A stretch of DNA of 64,000 bases from Musa acuminata AAA Group (lineage: Eukaryota; Streptophyta; Magnoliopsida; Zingiberales; Musaceae), in the NCBI RefSeq assembly GCF_036884655.1, contig NC_088357.1:6767501-6831500 (forward strand), in the 5' to 3' direction. The stretch's first letter is position 1. Each line of letters begins with the position of its first letter. Positions 43,601-58,000 of this stretch are shown here, piece after piece. Below the pieces are notes generated by a model. The model was not told the origin of the DNA and ran no database searches. It worked only from the letters and a program-made list of their open reading frames with translations. The position numbers were made by a program, and so were the translations under genes.

Positions 43601-46600
43601 AGTATACATAATCCATAAAAGTAGATGCATTAATGGGAAAGAATAAACACCTCCCCAGATGTTCCAAATCTTGATGAAAGAATAAACACTTAATTACACA
43701 CCTTGGATCACACATGTAAGGTTAAGTAATATTGGGTTGTTAGTGGATAGATTGGAGAATCATGATAGGAAACATATTATAAGGTTATACAATAGTCATG
43801 TTGACCTCAAACAACATAAAAATGTGAGATATAACACTAATGACATAACAAGATTTTGATAGTTAAACATTTACATCAAATTAATAGATTTCTACAGAAG
43901 CTCAATTCTTCAATAGGTCTGAGAAAGGTCAATAGGATAGTCTAAAAGCTAGTAAATCAAAGAGAATCAGGAGGAGAAACAAAAATATTAATCACTGGGA
44001 TTTGTTAAAATGTTTAACTAATTGGTTTATAGAATATCCTACTAAAATGTTTCATGCATTTAAACAATAGATGGTTATTTGGTTCCCTTCTACAGATTTT
44101 AGATGATGGCAACAAAGAGTTTATACAATCTGATATCTTCGGAATGGAGATAACAATTGATTACTTATACCCATCATAAATGGATATTTTCAATAAAAAT
44201 TGCAGATTCTAGTCAAGATTCAAGAACAACCTCAACATCCAACCGATAAAGTATCCAATTATTGGGGTCTGATTCATAGGTATTTTGCTGCCATTTAGAA
44301 CTAATTTGAATACAATCTACCAAAATTTCAACCAAAAAACTATACAAAAAGAGCATGCTTCAAGAGACAGACCGTAGTTATTGCCTCGTAATTATTAGGC
44401 GCCATTGCATAGCAAGCCCAAAGTGCCCCCTTTCTTATCTGCATGAAAAGAATAACTTTAATGAGACACTCAGACCTCGGTGAGTTGGATTTAAGCAACG
44501 AATATGTTTGCTTCAAGCTCTCATGATCCATATTACTATAATTTCTTGTTTCCGTGTTAGTTGATATGAGAGCACATGGTAAAGAAACAAAATGACAGGA
44601 TGTCTCATGATGTGTTGATTAACTAAATTCACAAATATGAAGTCAAGAGGCAGTCAAAATAATCTACATGTAGAACCTACCAGCACTTCCTTATGCAATG
44701 ATAATAACCTAACAGCAATCAATAAATATTAAAATAAAAAATAAGTTGTTTACACAATCAGAATATAACCAAAAAATAAATTTAATCCTGAATAGATAAT
44801 CACTGTAGCCATTAATGTGATATGTTTCTTAAGTTATTAATCCTAGTGCAGACATTGCAGTTGACAAAACAAATTTTGGAAGAGGGAAAATCACACAAAA
44901 AAGAAAAATTAACCTGAGAAAAAGGCAGGCATGGTGAACCTAGATAAAACAGTTCTTAGTCACTTGTTTAATTATTATAGCAAAGGAAGACAATACAGGG
45001 TATGTAATTACACATCTATGTTCTTTCCTAGGCTCAGGTTTTGTAACTACTAAGCTCAGGAAAAACAGTTTTAATCTACTCTATCAAGTACATCTTTTCA
45101 TAATCTCAAAGTAACTACCCAGTGCTTAGGAAAAACAGTTAATCTATTCTATCATGTATATCTTTCCTACCATGGCTGTAACTGACCTAACGTATAACTA
45201 CCTGGTGTGTAACTACTCCATAATATATCTTTTTCCTGGAAACAAGGCAATAAATTGCCCTGTGCCTATGACAAAGAATGGCTTAAGGTTTTCCTCAACC
45301 AAACCAAACAGTGAACTTTATACATGCATGACAATCAGCAATATATTAATGATTAGTAATGTACATATGCCAATTATGACCTAAAATAATTGTGTATCTT
45401 TGAGTTTGGATCACAGTAGGGACTAAACAATATTCTAAATCAGTTTGGTTGTTTCTATAATGCAGTTTATTCTATTCAGTTTAAAAAACCCTCAAAAGTG
45501 CAATATGAGATTTGGTTTATGAGTTCCTCATAGCTGAACCAAAAAGTGCCCTGCATTCCCCAAATTGTGGACCTTGCCACTGAACATCAACATCTTGAGA
45601 AAACTGAACTTTTTAAGGTAGGAAAACTGAGACACATGAAAGTCAGGAAAAACTACCAATTTTAGGGAAGACTGACCTTCCAGAGTTCCTCTTTAGCCTC
45701 AGCATCTTCTACATAAACAAAATCGGAGCCATTATGTTCTGAGACAATCTTTTGTACAATCAGCATTTGTTCTTGTGCATATGCTTCTGATGATGTGCAA
45801 AGTGAGAAAAAAATGTCAGCAACAAAGAAACCTAAGCCATATAACACTGAAAAACAATTTTGACTTCCAAGGATTACAAAAACCTAGGGTGCCAGAACAC
45901 TAATAGCTCCTAGTTTTCCAATTTCGACGTGAAAGAAACACTTGTAAATTATGTTGACAAAAAAAATATAGAAACTGACTGGAAATCTAAATAGAATTTA
46001 GATTAAAAGTATGAAACACATCCGTCTCACCTGTGCCTATAAATTCAAACATCAAGGTTGGGACTTCAGGTAAATTTTTCCCATTTGCTATGTTAATTGC
46101 CTTTACTTGAACCTCATCCAAGAGCTCAACCCTTGAGACCTACTTATGGATCATATACATAACTTTAGTGGCACAAGTTGGCTCCAAATAACATACAAAG
46201 ACAAACCAAACACCATTAGCACTTATATGAAAAATAGGTACAATGTCCATTTAAGAAATCTATAAAAGAGGTTGGATTTTCCTCCTAGCCACACCTCATT
46301 CAGTGGAACCAATAGTGTAAAATAGCAAAATACAGCCATTGGATGCCGCCTCATTAGGTGCAACTAATTAACATGAGAAAGTGGCTGCAATTTTAAAGAA
46401 TGATAATTGCAGTTTGTATAGTTTCCAACTTCATGACAATAATAGCTCGTGTCTGCATTTGTACCATTAGCAAACCACCCCCTCCTTTCAGATCAAAATT
46501 GGGTAAAAGAACCTGATCCGAGATAGTAGTCAAGGAAATATTCAGGAAAAATTACTGCACTTAGTTCACACTACCCTGTTTTGAGTTTCATAGTTTTCTG

Positions 46601-49014
46601 TATCAGTCAATTCCACAAGTCCCTACTGGACCATATCATTATCAGCCAAGGTCATTCCTATCTCAATCTTATTTTACCAGTTCTATCACCAAAAATAGGA
46701 GAACTGACTAAAGTTGACAAGGTTTGTTCAATTTTGCCATTTCCATCTGATCTGTCCACCTCAAAAGAAAAGGAAGAAAGAAATAAGCCTATTTGGTAGT
46801 GACACAATTTTATCTATTAATTACTTCAACTTGATCATATATTTCATTCTGGGATGCATTCATATGTAATTTTCCTTTCATACACAAGTTGTGAAGATGC
46901 AACCCACAGCAATGCAGGTTTTAGCAAGACAGTAAAGTACCTCCAATGAAAATGTAGATCAAGGGTTCTAATCACAGAAAAAATTACCTCCATGTGGTTG
47001 TTACAACTGCATGCATATAATTCTGTTGTTCCATGACCCGATAATCTCAAAAAAAAAAAAAAAGGTGGTATCTTACATTTAATCAGCTCACGACTACTAA
47101 AAATGAATCTTCAGTCGGTCTTAGCCACATAAGCCTGAGCAGCCACCCTCTCATTTACTTGAAGCTCATACCCATCCGTGAGTTGGCGGGTGAAACCTGT
47201 AAAGCTCATCAAACAATTACGGGAACAGAGCTCATGACCTCACTGTTTTAAGACTATGTCTGTAGTCTGTACAACCCCTATTTAGGTATTTCCTGTTCAG
47301 GACCAGTGTGCTCTATTCCGTAACATCCAACTTATATATGGGGGTATCAGAGAGAGGCACATTGATTATTCAGGGCAGGATATTCTATTCTGAATCATAC
47401 ATACTACACTTTGTGGTACAAAAGAGAGGTATCTGCTCCAGTAAGAATCTCTTGTTGGGATGGGCAGCACCATTAATCATGTTCCATCTTAGTTAAAAAC
47501 CTTGCCTTCATTTTGCACATGATAAAACATTCACAGTGATGAATAAAGATTTGCGAGAGAATAACATGATACATAGCAATTGTTTGATAAAGTGACAAAA
47601 ATTCATGGTTTTAGACTTTTAGTTTTACCTGTATCCCAGAATGCATTGTGGCTATGGCAACATCAGCAGCTTCCTTTATTGTCTGAAAATTACACATTGC
47701 AACCTAATGTAGCACAGATATCTGTGATCAGATAGTCAACACCACAAACTAGTTCAAGAAAATATTGCAAGATAGATTGGTTTCAAACATTAAAAAAACA
47801 AAGAATAATTTTAAATCAGAAATACAAGAACAAATTCATGAAACAAGTACAACAATTTTTAGTAACTGAGCAGGACGATAAAGGAACTACAGAGAAAACA
47901 AAATGTAGAATAGCTAAAAACCGTTTCATCAGACGGACTGACAGAATGAGAGATAGTACCAAGTAATACAAAGCCCATTCGGTTTTGCTCAGTTTTGACC
48001 CTTCAAAATAGCATTATTTCATATAACCAACCAGGCACATAGAGTATGATCATTCTACAAGCTTTAAGTAATGATCTATCATGACATCTAAATTACTTAC
48101 TGGTTTAGTTGACCAAATATTAGCCACTTCAGTTGCAATTAGTCAACTAAAATTATACAGTATAAGATGGATGGAAAGGAAAACAATGAAATGACAGAGA
48201 AGCCAAAACAAGCAATTGAAAGAAGTGGAATGGACAAAACAAGCTCCATATAACAAAACATTCATTGACAGAAAAATTAGAAAGTACAGAACAAAATGAA
48301 AAAAGTTATGCATAACAACAGAATTTTCAAATTAGCCCAAACTGAGAGCATGGTGAACAACAATTGATGGAATCAAGGACTTTATTCATAAATAGACAAA
48401 AAATAAAACTCATTAAAACTGATAGACCATTTAAAATAGGGTAAAGGCATGGTTTACAAGATCAACATTAGGATCAGGACCGGGATTGGGAACTAACATA
48501 GACATATTCAGGATTGATGAAATTGGTCAGATCATACCTATAATATCAGGATCAGACAAGAAAGTAGTTAAAAAAGAAGTCAACAACTATAAAAAAAACT
48601 CATAGACTTAGGAAAATAAATAAATTTAAATTTGAGAAATAGAAAATATATGTGCTAAAGACTCTTTCATCTTTATATGTATAAGATATCTTTCTTATCA
48701 AGAAGCACATCAAACTTGTATATAAAACATTAAAAAAAGGGTATAAAACATAACAATAAAAATTATAGAGAATAATTCAATAAATAACTGATTGTGTAAT
48801 TAATAGTAATAATAATAATATAATAATAATAATAACATTAATAATTACAAATATATTATTGTAGTACACAAGTATTATAAATCATATCAAAGACCCAAAC
48901 TTATCAACTTGTAGCTTAGAAAATGAATATAAACCCTATTGTGAGTTAAATCTTATATAGTCATCATGCAGGTGAACAAGTAACCAAAATAACAATAATA
49001 ATAATAATAATAAC

Positions 49015-49050
<36 letters not shown>

Positions 49051-52000
49051 GCCTATGGCATTTTCATTCTGTGTTCTTTAAGAGGTGGGGTCTATTCTAT
49101 ACCCTTCTTTTTAGTCTTCTTATACCTTTTTCTCTATTTCACATGATGGTATATAATGAATAGTGCAACAGCGGTGGACAAGAATATTGCGATAGTTGCA
49201 ACGCAAAGCAGACAACAGTTGTGTCTCCTCTGTTTCACATTTAAAGTCATCTCCTTGTTGATTTTTCTATACCTTGACCTATATTTTCTTTCCTTTGTCC
49301 TCTTACTAGGTCCTTTTATTTTCTCTTTTGAGGCTATGAAATTGGCTTAAATCAACCAAGTCTGATTGAGCTCAACTGAAAACAGTCATTTCCCCACTGA
49401 TTTCTTACCATGGCCAAAACCAGATCAAAATCAGGTTGGCCTTGGATCATACAATATAAGAATATTCTAAATACTGCACATTATAAACAAAGTACAAGGA
49501 ACATTATGTAATATGTTCACAATCGATAAGCAACCGCAATACAGAATAGTATAATGCCATCCTTAACACCACAATGTCAATAATTGCTTGCAACGATGAA
49601 TGTGACAATATAAAATATTGTAGATGGCTTGTTCAGCTAGATGCCAAATGAAATTTGTACTATCTGTACGGGAGCACAATGAAGTATGAACAATATTGGA
49701 TATCACCAGAAATCTATTTGACAGAAGGGAATAAGGGATACCACTGAATGTTGAGGAAGCCTTTGAAGTCGCAGAGTAACTTCTGTTATTATACCTAAAG
49801 TGCCTTCACTTCCAATCAACAAGCGAGCCAAATCATATCTAAGTAATAAAGACAGATAGTCAATAACAAAGACTTGTTAGACCGTCCTTTCTAGTTTCTA
49901 CTTAATATAATTTGACATAATGATGAAAAACTCATGGACCAACACCAATAGGGACCTAGAAGCAGCTTTAGAAAGTGAAAAACAATAGGAGATTCAATGC
50001 TAGGATAGACAAACTCCAAGAAATAATGGCCTCCCAACTCCTAACTGTTCCCAGATGGGAGGCACATCAGTTATTTAAATTAGTATAGGAATAAGCATCT
50101 TAGTATATCTAACTCTAAAATTTATTTTTATAACTGTGGCAAGAAATGTGGAACAAAAGAACAAAAAAATCAAGGATTTCTAAAATTTATGTTGTCCTTA
50201 AGATCAAGGATTTAAATCCAGATATTTCATCCTATTTCACGACCAACCAGACAGGTATGGTACAATACACAAGGCTGTGAATTACCTGTACTGCCTAGTG
50301 TTACCAAAACTATATAATAACAATTTCATACGACTGATACTAATCTTGACCCCATACTGGTCCCTAATTAGACTGGTAAAATTGGTTGGTACATACAGGT
50401 CTAAGCTGTATTTGAAACCTTGCTTTAGACTTCACTTGATGGGCTCCATAGGTCCAAGTAGTAGAGAGATCTGTTCGTCTATGACACCCATGAACCATTA
50501 TTTTTATCATCATAAGATATGTTTTCTTGCTTTATGTGCTACAATACTTATAAATTTAGAATGGTGTTGGACCTAGGTTTGTGCTAAGAACGTGGGACTA
50601 AAGCCTTATATAAATGAAATCTCAAGAAGACCAATAATGTACCCAACATCCTAGCAAACCCTTGTACAAAATCTCCACCACATATTTCATCACTCATGTT
50701 TTCTACTTTTCATCAGAAGAATCTATAGCCTACCCAGCAGCACTCTTTCGAGCTCGTGAACCAGTCTTGACAACCTCACCGTTTGCTAGAACAGCCTGAA
50801 AGAAGGGCAGCTGCTTAGTGAATATGCACCAACTTGATCAAGAAGACATGAAAACAAACAACTATACCTGAAGATTGATGACATTTTCTCGCATTGTTCC
50901 ATACCTGAAAACTGATAATTAATTGACTAACAGAAGACATCTTAGCATAAATTACATTGTGCAAGTGCTAAAGATTACCTTAATAAAACAGTGACACTGT
51001 CAAAGAAAAAAATCATGTTTCAGCTAATAAAAGTTCACGAGAGATACCTTACAGCTAAAGAACCAGAGCAACGTGTAGCACACATACCTCCTATAGTAGC
51101 CCCAGGCCCTGCATTTAGAAAGCTGGTCAGATGTAATAAAATAAACAACATATGGTGCATAACAAGATCCAGTAAACAACACCAGAATACTAAGTACCTA
51201 GAGACATTCCATTACAAGGCCAGGTGTTATGAGCTAAGCTATAAAGTCAAAATATTTAATCAGTCTTCTTACATGAAGTCAACCCTACATTGTTCTGAGT
51301 TTTTGGTCCTGAAATACTGTCCACGATAGATGACAAACAATATGGTATATACCAAGGTAGTCTTTTTTGCCCAGGCCAGTACATACCGAACTGGTATATA
51401 ACAGTACTATATACACACACACACACACACATACTTTTTTGCCCAGGCCAGTACATACCAAACTGGTATATACCAGTACTACACACACACACACACACAC
51501 ACATACTTTTTTGCCCAGGCCAGTACATACCAAACTGGTATATACCAGTACTACACACACACACACACACACATATACCCCACCACCCCCCTACATGCCT
51601 TCCCACCACCCACCACACATCACTGACTGGGTATGCTCCTCCTCCTTTTCTTTCTTCCTCTTCCTCCTCCTCTTCCATCACCCCCTCCACTGCTTCCTTC
51701 CTCTCCCTCCTGCTCTTCCTCCAATGGCCTCTTCTTTCTTTCGCTTCACCCTCTTCTATACATACTACATGTCAGTGTTCTGTGTATCAGTACACCAACA
51801 AAAGTGGGTACATACTGGACCGGCCAGAGACCATATAAAATTGCAATCCTTGGTTTATACAGCTAGCAGGCAGTAGAAAATCTTAAACACAATTATGCAA
51901 GAGATTGTATACCCCCTGGAGCTTAAAAGAGTATGGTTATAGGCTAGAACAATAGGTCTGACATAGATATTTTTAAAAAAGTCGAATAAACAAACAAAAA

Positions 52001-55000
52001 GTCCAGTTGTCTTCTTAAGTAGGAAAGAAGTCAATATGTACTGAACTCCAGAACTTATGACAAATAAGAGCAAAAGAACTTCTCTGTACCTGTATTTTAC
52101 AGCATAAAAGCAAAAAAATGTATTCGCTATAATAATAAGATACACCTGTATTTTACAGCACAAGTTCATTCACTACAATAAGTTACTGACATTTTTTAGA
52201 ATCATAATTCATTCATCTGAAAAAGATGGACCACCAAATAACCAGGACACTGTCACATGAAGGTTTACTTGAATATTTGACTGGCTTGAACTCCACATTC
52301 CAAATGAAACCAGCTTCAAATCTCCACACCTTCAACACAGAGGATGATCATGACATTAAAATGAAAAGAAAAGGTGGTTCATCTGAAGTCATGCTACTTG
52401 TTGCTAATGTCTTGTATGATCATAATTTTGAGAGAGCTTGTTCTATTCTCTAAATGGGATTTTTTTTGCCATTGAGAAGAACACCTAAATTCTGCAACAA
52501 AGATTGTAGTCTTCCCATTTTCCAGACTCTTCTCACATCCAGGTGTATTTTTGAAAGTTGCCCTAAGATTGCAGGAGTTTGAACTACAACCAAAACATGA
52601 CGCTTTCAAGCTGCTCGATAATTGTTTAGATTTTTAGCAGAAAAAACTTCCTGCTTAATTCAACAGAACTGCATACTAATTCCACATCTTGTAACATGAG
52701 ATAATTCGAGATATGAAAAAAGAAGAAACATTGTTCACCAAAAATGTTCCAAATTAAAAGAAATGAACAGGAAGAAAAGTATTCAGTGACCTGGATCTAG
52801 TGGGAAAAAAAGGCCATATGGCTTCAAATACTCATTCAGTTCAATCCATCCAATCCCTGGCTCAACAACTATATCCAAGTCATCAACATTGAGTGATTTA
52901 AATTTCTGTCACAAACAGCATAAAATGGTTAGAGGCATTATCTGTGAATAAGGTCAATCCAGTTTTGAAAGTAATAAGTCATGGAGCAAGAGGTATATAG
53001 GAATGATAAATTTCTAACCATTTCAACGAACCACAACAGAACAAGTTGCCTGATTATCTGAGGAGGAACAATTATATATATTTTTTCTGTAGCCATACAG
53101 CACATGGACGTTGTCTATCTATAAGCTCTTTCACCCATTCCATATCTATTAACAAATCAAGAACTTCTTAAACAAAATTACACCACAGAGACATCATATC
53201 ACACACTACACGAGGATGTCCAGCATCTCTGAAAATAATTTTGAGAACTTAACAAGGTTTTCAAGTCACCAGAATTTCTAGAAAGGCAAACCAAAAGAAA
53301 AGAAATATTTAATATGCAATAAGTGCAAACAGCTGTCAAACCCCATAAAGCTTAACTCTCCTCTAGCACAGGATTAATGAAATAGCTTATAATCACAGTT
53401 ACACAAAACAGATGAACAAACAAAAAACACAACCCAAAGGAAAGCCTTAAGCCAATGTTACTAACTAAACCCATTCTTTCAGTGAGAAACAACAAAACCA
53501 AATAAACTTGATTATAGGCATTGCAACAGCAGAGATGGAGCTTGGATATATAAATAGAACAAATTCATAAAAAACACATTTTCCCTCTTAAAGTTCAGTC
53601 ATTAGAGCAACATAGCTGATTTTGGCATTTAATCTCATAAAAACTTATGATTAGATCATGTAACACCATAAACACATTTAAAGGACATATGTTTATCAAA
53701 TCCATTAGAAGTAGATCAACCATCCTTGTAGATAAAACTTCATTTGGGACTCTATAAATATTAAGTATGAAGCTTACTTTCATTAGTGACATGTCAATGC
53801 ATACACCTCCATGAGGGGCTAAAGTTTGCCCCTCAAGTGAAGTTGCTCCACCATATGGAACGATAGGAACCTGCTTCATTTAGATACCCCAAAATAAAGT
53901 TTCGATCAGTATACTTTGTTCCAAAATTTGATTTTCTTAAAGTGAACTTTCAATCGACTTGATCTGTTTAAATTTTATATAAAGCATGCATCAACATCTA
54001 AATTTGGAAGCAGTAATTCAAATTTACAAAAGGAAATATAGCCCAGCACCATTGTTCAGAGGGGCACAATACCTTGTACTTATTACAAGCTATTACAATT
54101 TTCTGGACATCATCCTGTGATCTGCATTAAAGAACAAGATAATCAAACCTGATCTCAAAGACACGAATTGGAAGAGATGTACAACATACATGCATGTATG
54201 TTCCAACAATGCTCAGTTTTAACAACAATAAGCATGCCAACTCTCGGATCAATCGCTTTCAATAACTACAAAGTTTGAGTTCTGTTTAAGATTAGTGAAC
54301 TCTGTGAGTGTTGTAAGCGTGGACAATCTTCTTCTCAATGCTATATAACTCCCACGTACAGATCATCTGAGTTCAGATCTACAAAGATAATTCCACAGCA
54401 TCACCTTTCATATTTCCCTCTCTGGTTCAACACGTGACTAAAAAGGATAAGAGAATTTTCAGTGTGTAAAAACTGGATAGCCAAACACAAACTCTAAGTT
54501 ACATAAGCTCAAAACAATAATAGATATTCAAATCTCTTACGAACAGTCAACGATGGAGTACTAGGACGAGAATACCTTATGCAAAAAGGGTTGGTACCTC
54601 GGGAAGACAATCACATCAGGAACATTCACAGCTCTGTGGAAGCTGTTCAGCGGCTTCCCATGAAAGCACCGCTCTTCATAGTCCAGTGTCATGTTGTCCT
54701 AAGCACCAATCACAGCAAAGCAATTAAATAACCTGTTAGAGCTAGCCCCAGGATATTTACCAAAGGATAATTTTGGCAACACAACAAAGACAATAAAGCG
54801 GAAAGAATAAAGCGACAAGAACAAACAAAACACCAGAACACCAGATATACGTGGTTCGGTCAATTGACTTTGACCTACATCCACGGAAGAAAGAGGAGCA
54901 AATTACTATTATAAAAGAGGGACACTTACAAATGCCTTAGGAAGATGTTCCTAGGCCATAAAACACCTTTAGCTTCCTAAACAAGAAGACTTCGAACCAT

Positions 55001-58000
55001 AAGCAGGTTTTCTTGTGATGCCTGCTGTACTTCTTGTGGTGTCTGTGGTACTTCTCGTGGTGTGTGTGGTACATCTGACTTCAAAGCCCAGGCCCTTATT
55101 TATAGTTCCAAGACGAGACAACAAGTCTGATTTTCCCGATGTGGGACTATGGGACTTGCCAAACTAACAAATCTCCACCTTGGCATGTCCCAACAAAACT
55201 TGCTCCACCTTCTTCACAAAAGCCCCAACGGGCTATCACCAACAATGAACATCAACCAAGTCCAAGTACTGCTTGAACTTGTAAACCGGAACATGCTTTG
55301 TAAGCATATCAACTGGATTGTCCTTCGTATAAATTTTCTGAACAAGGACCTTTCCCTCAGCAATCAACCACTTAGCGGAATTATCAAAAGAAACTGCATC
55401 TGAATAGGTAGTAGGCTCACCAACTTCACTTGTTTCTTCTGCAACAGACAAAGCATATGCAACCAAATTTGCATACCTTTGTGGTGGTCGAATTTCTCTC
55501 CGTGGTCTATCCTTGGCTATGGAATATTGCTCTTCCTCTGGATCATCTGCATCAGTAGACTCGGGACCACCTACTGGCATTCTTTGAGTAGAAGAGTTCG
55601 ACTTAAAAGAATCTGAACTACCAATCTCAAGCTCCACCTGCTTCTGCGCACTATCATTTGTACAACTAGTAGATTCCTCTTTAGAAGATAGCATAGATAA
55701 TTCATCAAAAGTAACATCTCTACTGATTATAAATTTTGGGGATTTGGGATCAGGACACCATAATCTGTATCCTTTCACCCCAGAAGCATACCCAAGGAAA
55801 ATACACTTTTTAGCCCGAGGCTCAAATTTTCCTTCATTTACATGCATGTATGCTGAGCACCCAAAAATTTTAAAATCAGAATAATCAGCAGGAGTACCTG
55901 ACCAAACTTCCTCTGGAGTTTTAAAGTTAAGTGCTGCAGAAGGAGCGCGGTTGACAACGTAACAGGCCATATTAATCGCCTCTGCCCAAAAGTCTTTTGT
56001 CAACCCTGCATTTGAGATCATACACCTCGCTCTCTCCAAGAGTGTTCTATTCATACGTTCTGCCACACCATTTTGCTGAGGTGTCATCCTAACAGTGCGA
56101 TGCCGAACGATTCCTTCATTTTTGCAGAATTCTTCAAAGTCACCTTCACAAAATTCCATGCCATTATCTGTTCGAAGCCGCTTAATCTGTTTACATGTTT
56201 GCTTCTCAATCAAAGCCTTCCATTGTTTAAAGGTTAGAAAAACATCATTTTTATGCTTCAGAAAATAAACCCAAACTTTCCTGGAATAATCATCAATGAA
56301 AGTCAACATATACCTGGCACCACCCTTAGACTGAACTTGAGCTGGACCCCAAAGGTCTGAATGAATATAGTCAAGAGTACCTTTCGTTTTGTGAACTGCC
56401 GGAGAATTGAAGCTGACTCTTTTCTGCTTTCCAAAAATGCAGTGTTCACAAAAGTCCAGTGGCCCAGTACTCTGTCCGCAAAGTAGACCTCTTTTGCTCA
56501 ATATGCTCAAACCTTTTTCGCTCATATGACCCAAACGCATATGCCATAATTTGGTGATGTCAGAATCAGACAATGATGATGACGAAACTGCAACTGAACC
56601 TGTGACAGTAGTTCCCTGCAGAATATACAAGCTACCAGACCTACAAGCTTTCATAACAATAAGGGCACTTCTAGAAACTTTCATAACTCCACCTTCAGCT
56701 GTGTATTTACACCCAAGGGCCTCTAGGGTGCCTAAAGAGATGAGATTCTTTTTCAAATCAGGAACATGTCTAACATTAGTGAGCGTCCTCACAATACCAT
56801 CATGCATTTTAATTCGGATTGTTCCTCTACCAACAACATCACATGCGGCATTATTGCCCATCAAAACAATTCCACCATTACAAGATTCATATGTGGAAAA
56901 CAAATCCCTATTGGGACACATGTGATAAGAACAACCCGAATCTAAAATCCATTCATTTTTAGACCTCGTCCTGTCATCAATAGCAGAAAAAATATTTCCA
57001 ACATTCTCATCAATTGCTACACTAACTTCAGCGGATTCAGTAGTTTTTTCAACAAAATTTTCCTTTTGCTTTAATTTATTTTTCAATTTAAAGCAATCAG
57101 ATTTAATGTGCCCCATTTTATGACAATATCTGCATTCCAAATTTCTATGTCTGGATTTAGATCTAGATTTAGATCTACTACTGTCAAATTATCTTTTATC
57201 CATTCTCCCCCTAACAACCAGACCCTCAGCCTGATTCTCTCTACTTTCCCCAGTGATATTCTTGTCTATCTGCTCCTTAGATTTCAGTGCAGATTTAATT
57301 TCTTGATACAAAACTGTTTCTTTTCCATAAATCAAAGTATCACGGAAATGCTTAAAAGATTGGGGAAGAGAACACAAGAGTAACAAAGCCTTATCCTCAT
57401 CATCAATTTTTGCATCTATATTCTCCAAATCCATAACCAAAGAATCAAACTTATCAAGATGCGAGAGTATAGATGTACCTTCAACCATCCGAAGCATATA
57501 CAGACTCTGCTTCAAGTAGAGACGATTCTCCACTGTCCTCTTCATGTACAAGGCTTTAAGTTTGTCCCACATGCTCTTAGCCGTAGTCTCCGTAGCTACC
57601 TCCCGTAAAACCTCGTCAGAGAGGTTTAGAATGATGCTGGATCGGGCCTTCTTATCCATACCCGCAAGATCTTCCTTTGACGTACCATCTGGAATGTTCT
57701 CAGCACCCTGAAGTGCCAAATCAACTCCGTCTTGAACCAGAATGGCCTCCATCTTGAGTTGCCACATGCCGAAGTCGACATTTCTGTCGAATTTCTCGAC
57801 AACGATCTTTGATATTGTCATTGTTGCCAAAAGATCCCAGAACCAGGCTCTGATACCAGTTTGTTAGAGCTAGCCCCAGGATATTTACCAAAGGATAATT
57901 TTGGCAACACAACAAAGACAATAAAGCGGAAAGAATAAAGCGACAAGAACAAACAAAACACCAGAACACCAGATATACGTGGTTCGGTCAATTGACTTTG

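Noticed and set aside
51285..51876. Frames with Cys-Val or His-Thr repeats
   Set aside because: Translations of CA/TG dinucleotide runs within an intronic minisatellite.
54699..54884. 61-codon frame present in both Copia LTRs (also at 57818-58012)
   Set aside because: It lies within the LTR and is duplicated only because the LTR is. It has no protein similarity that I recognise.
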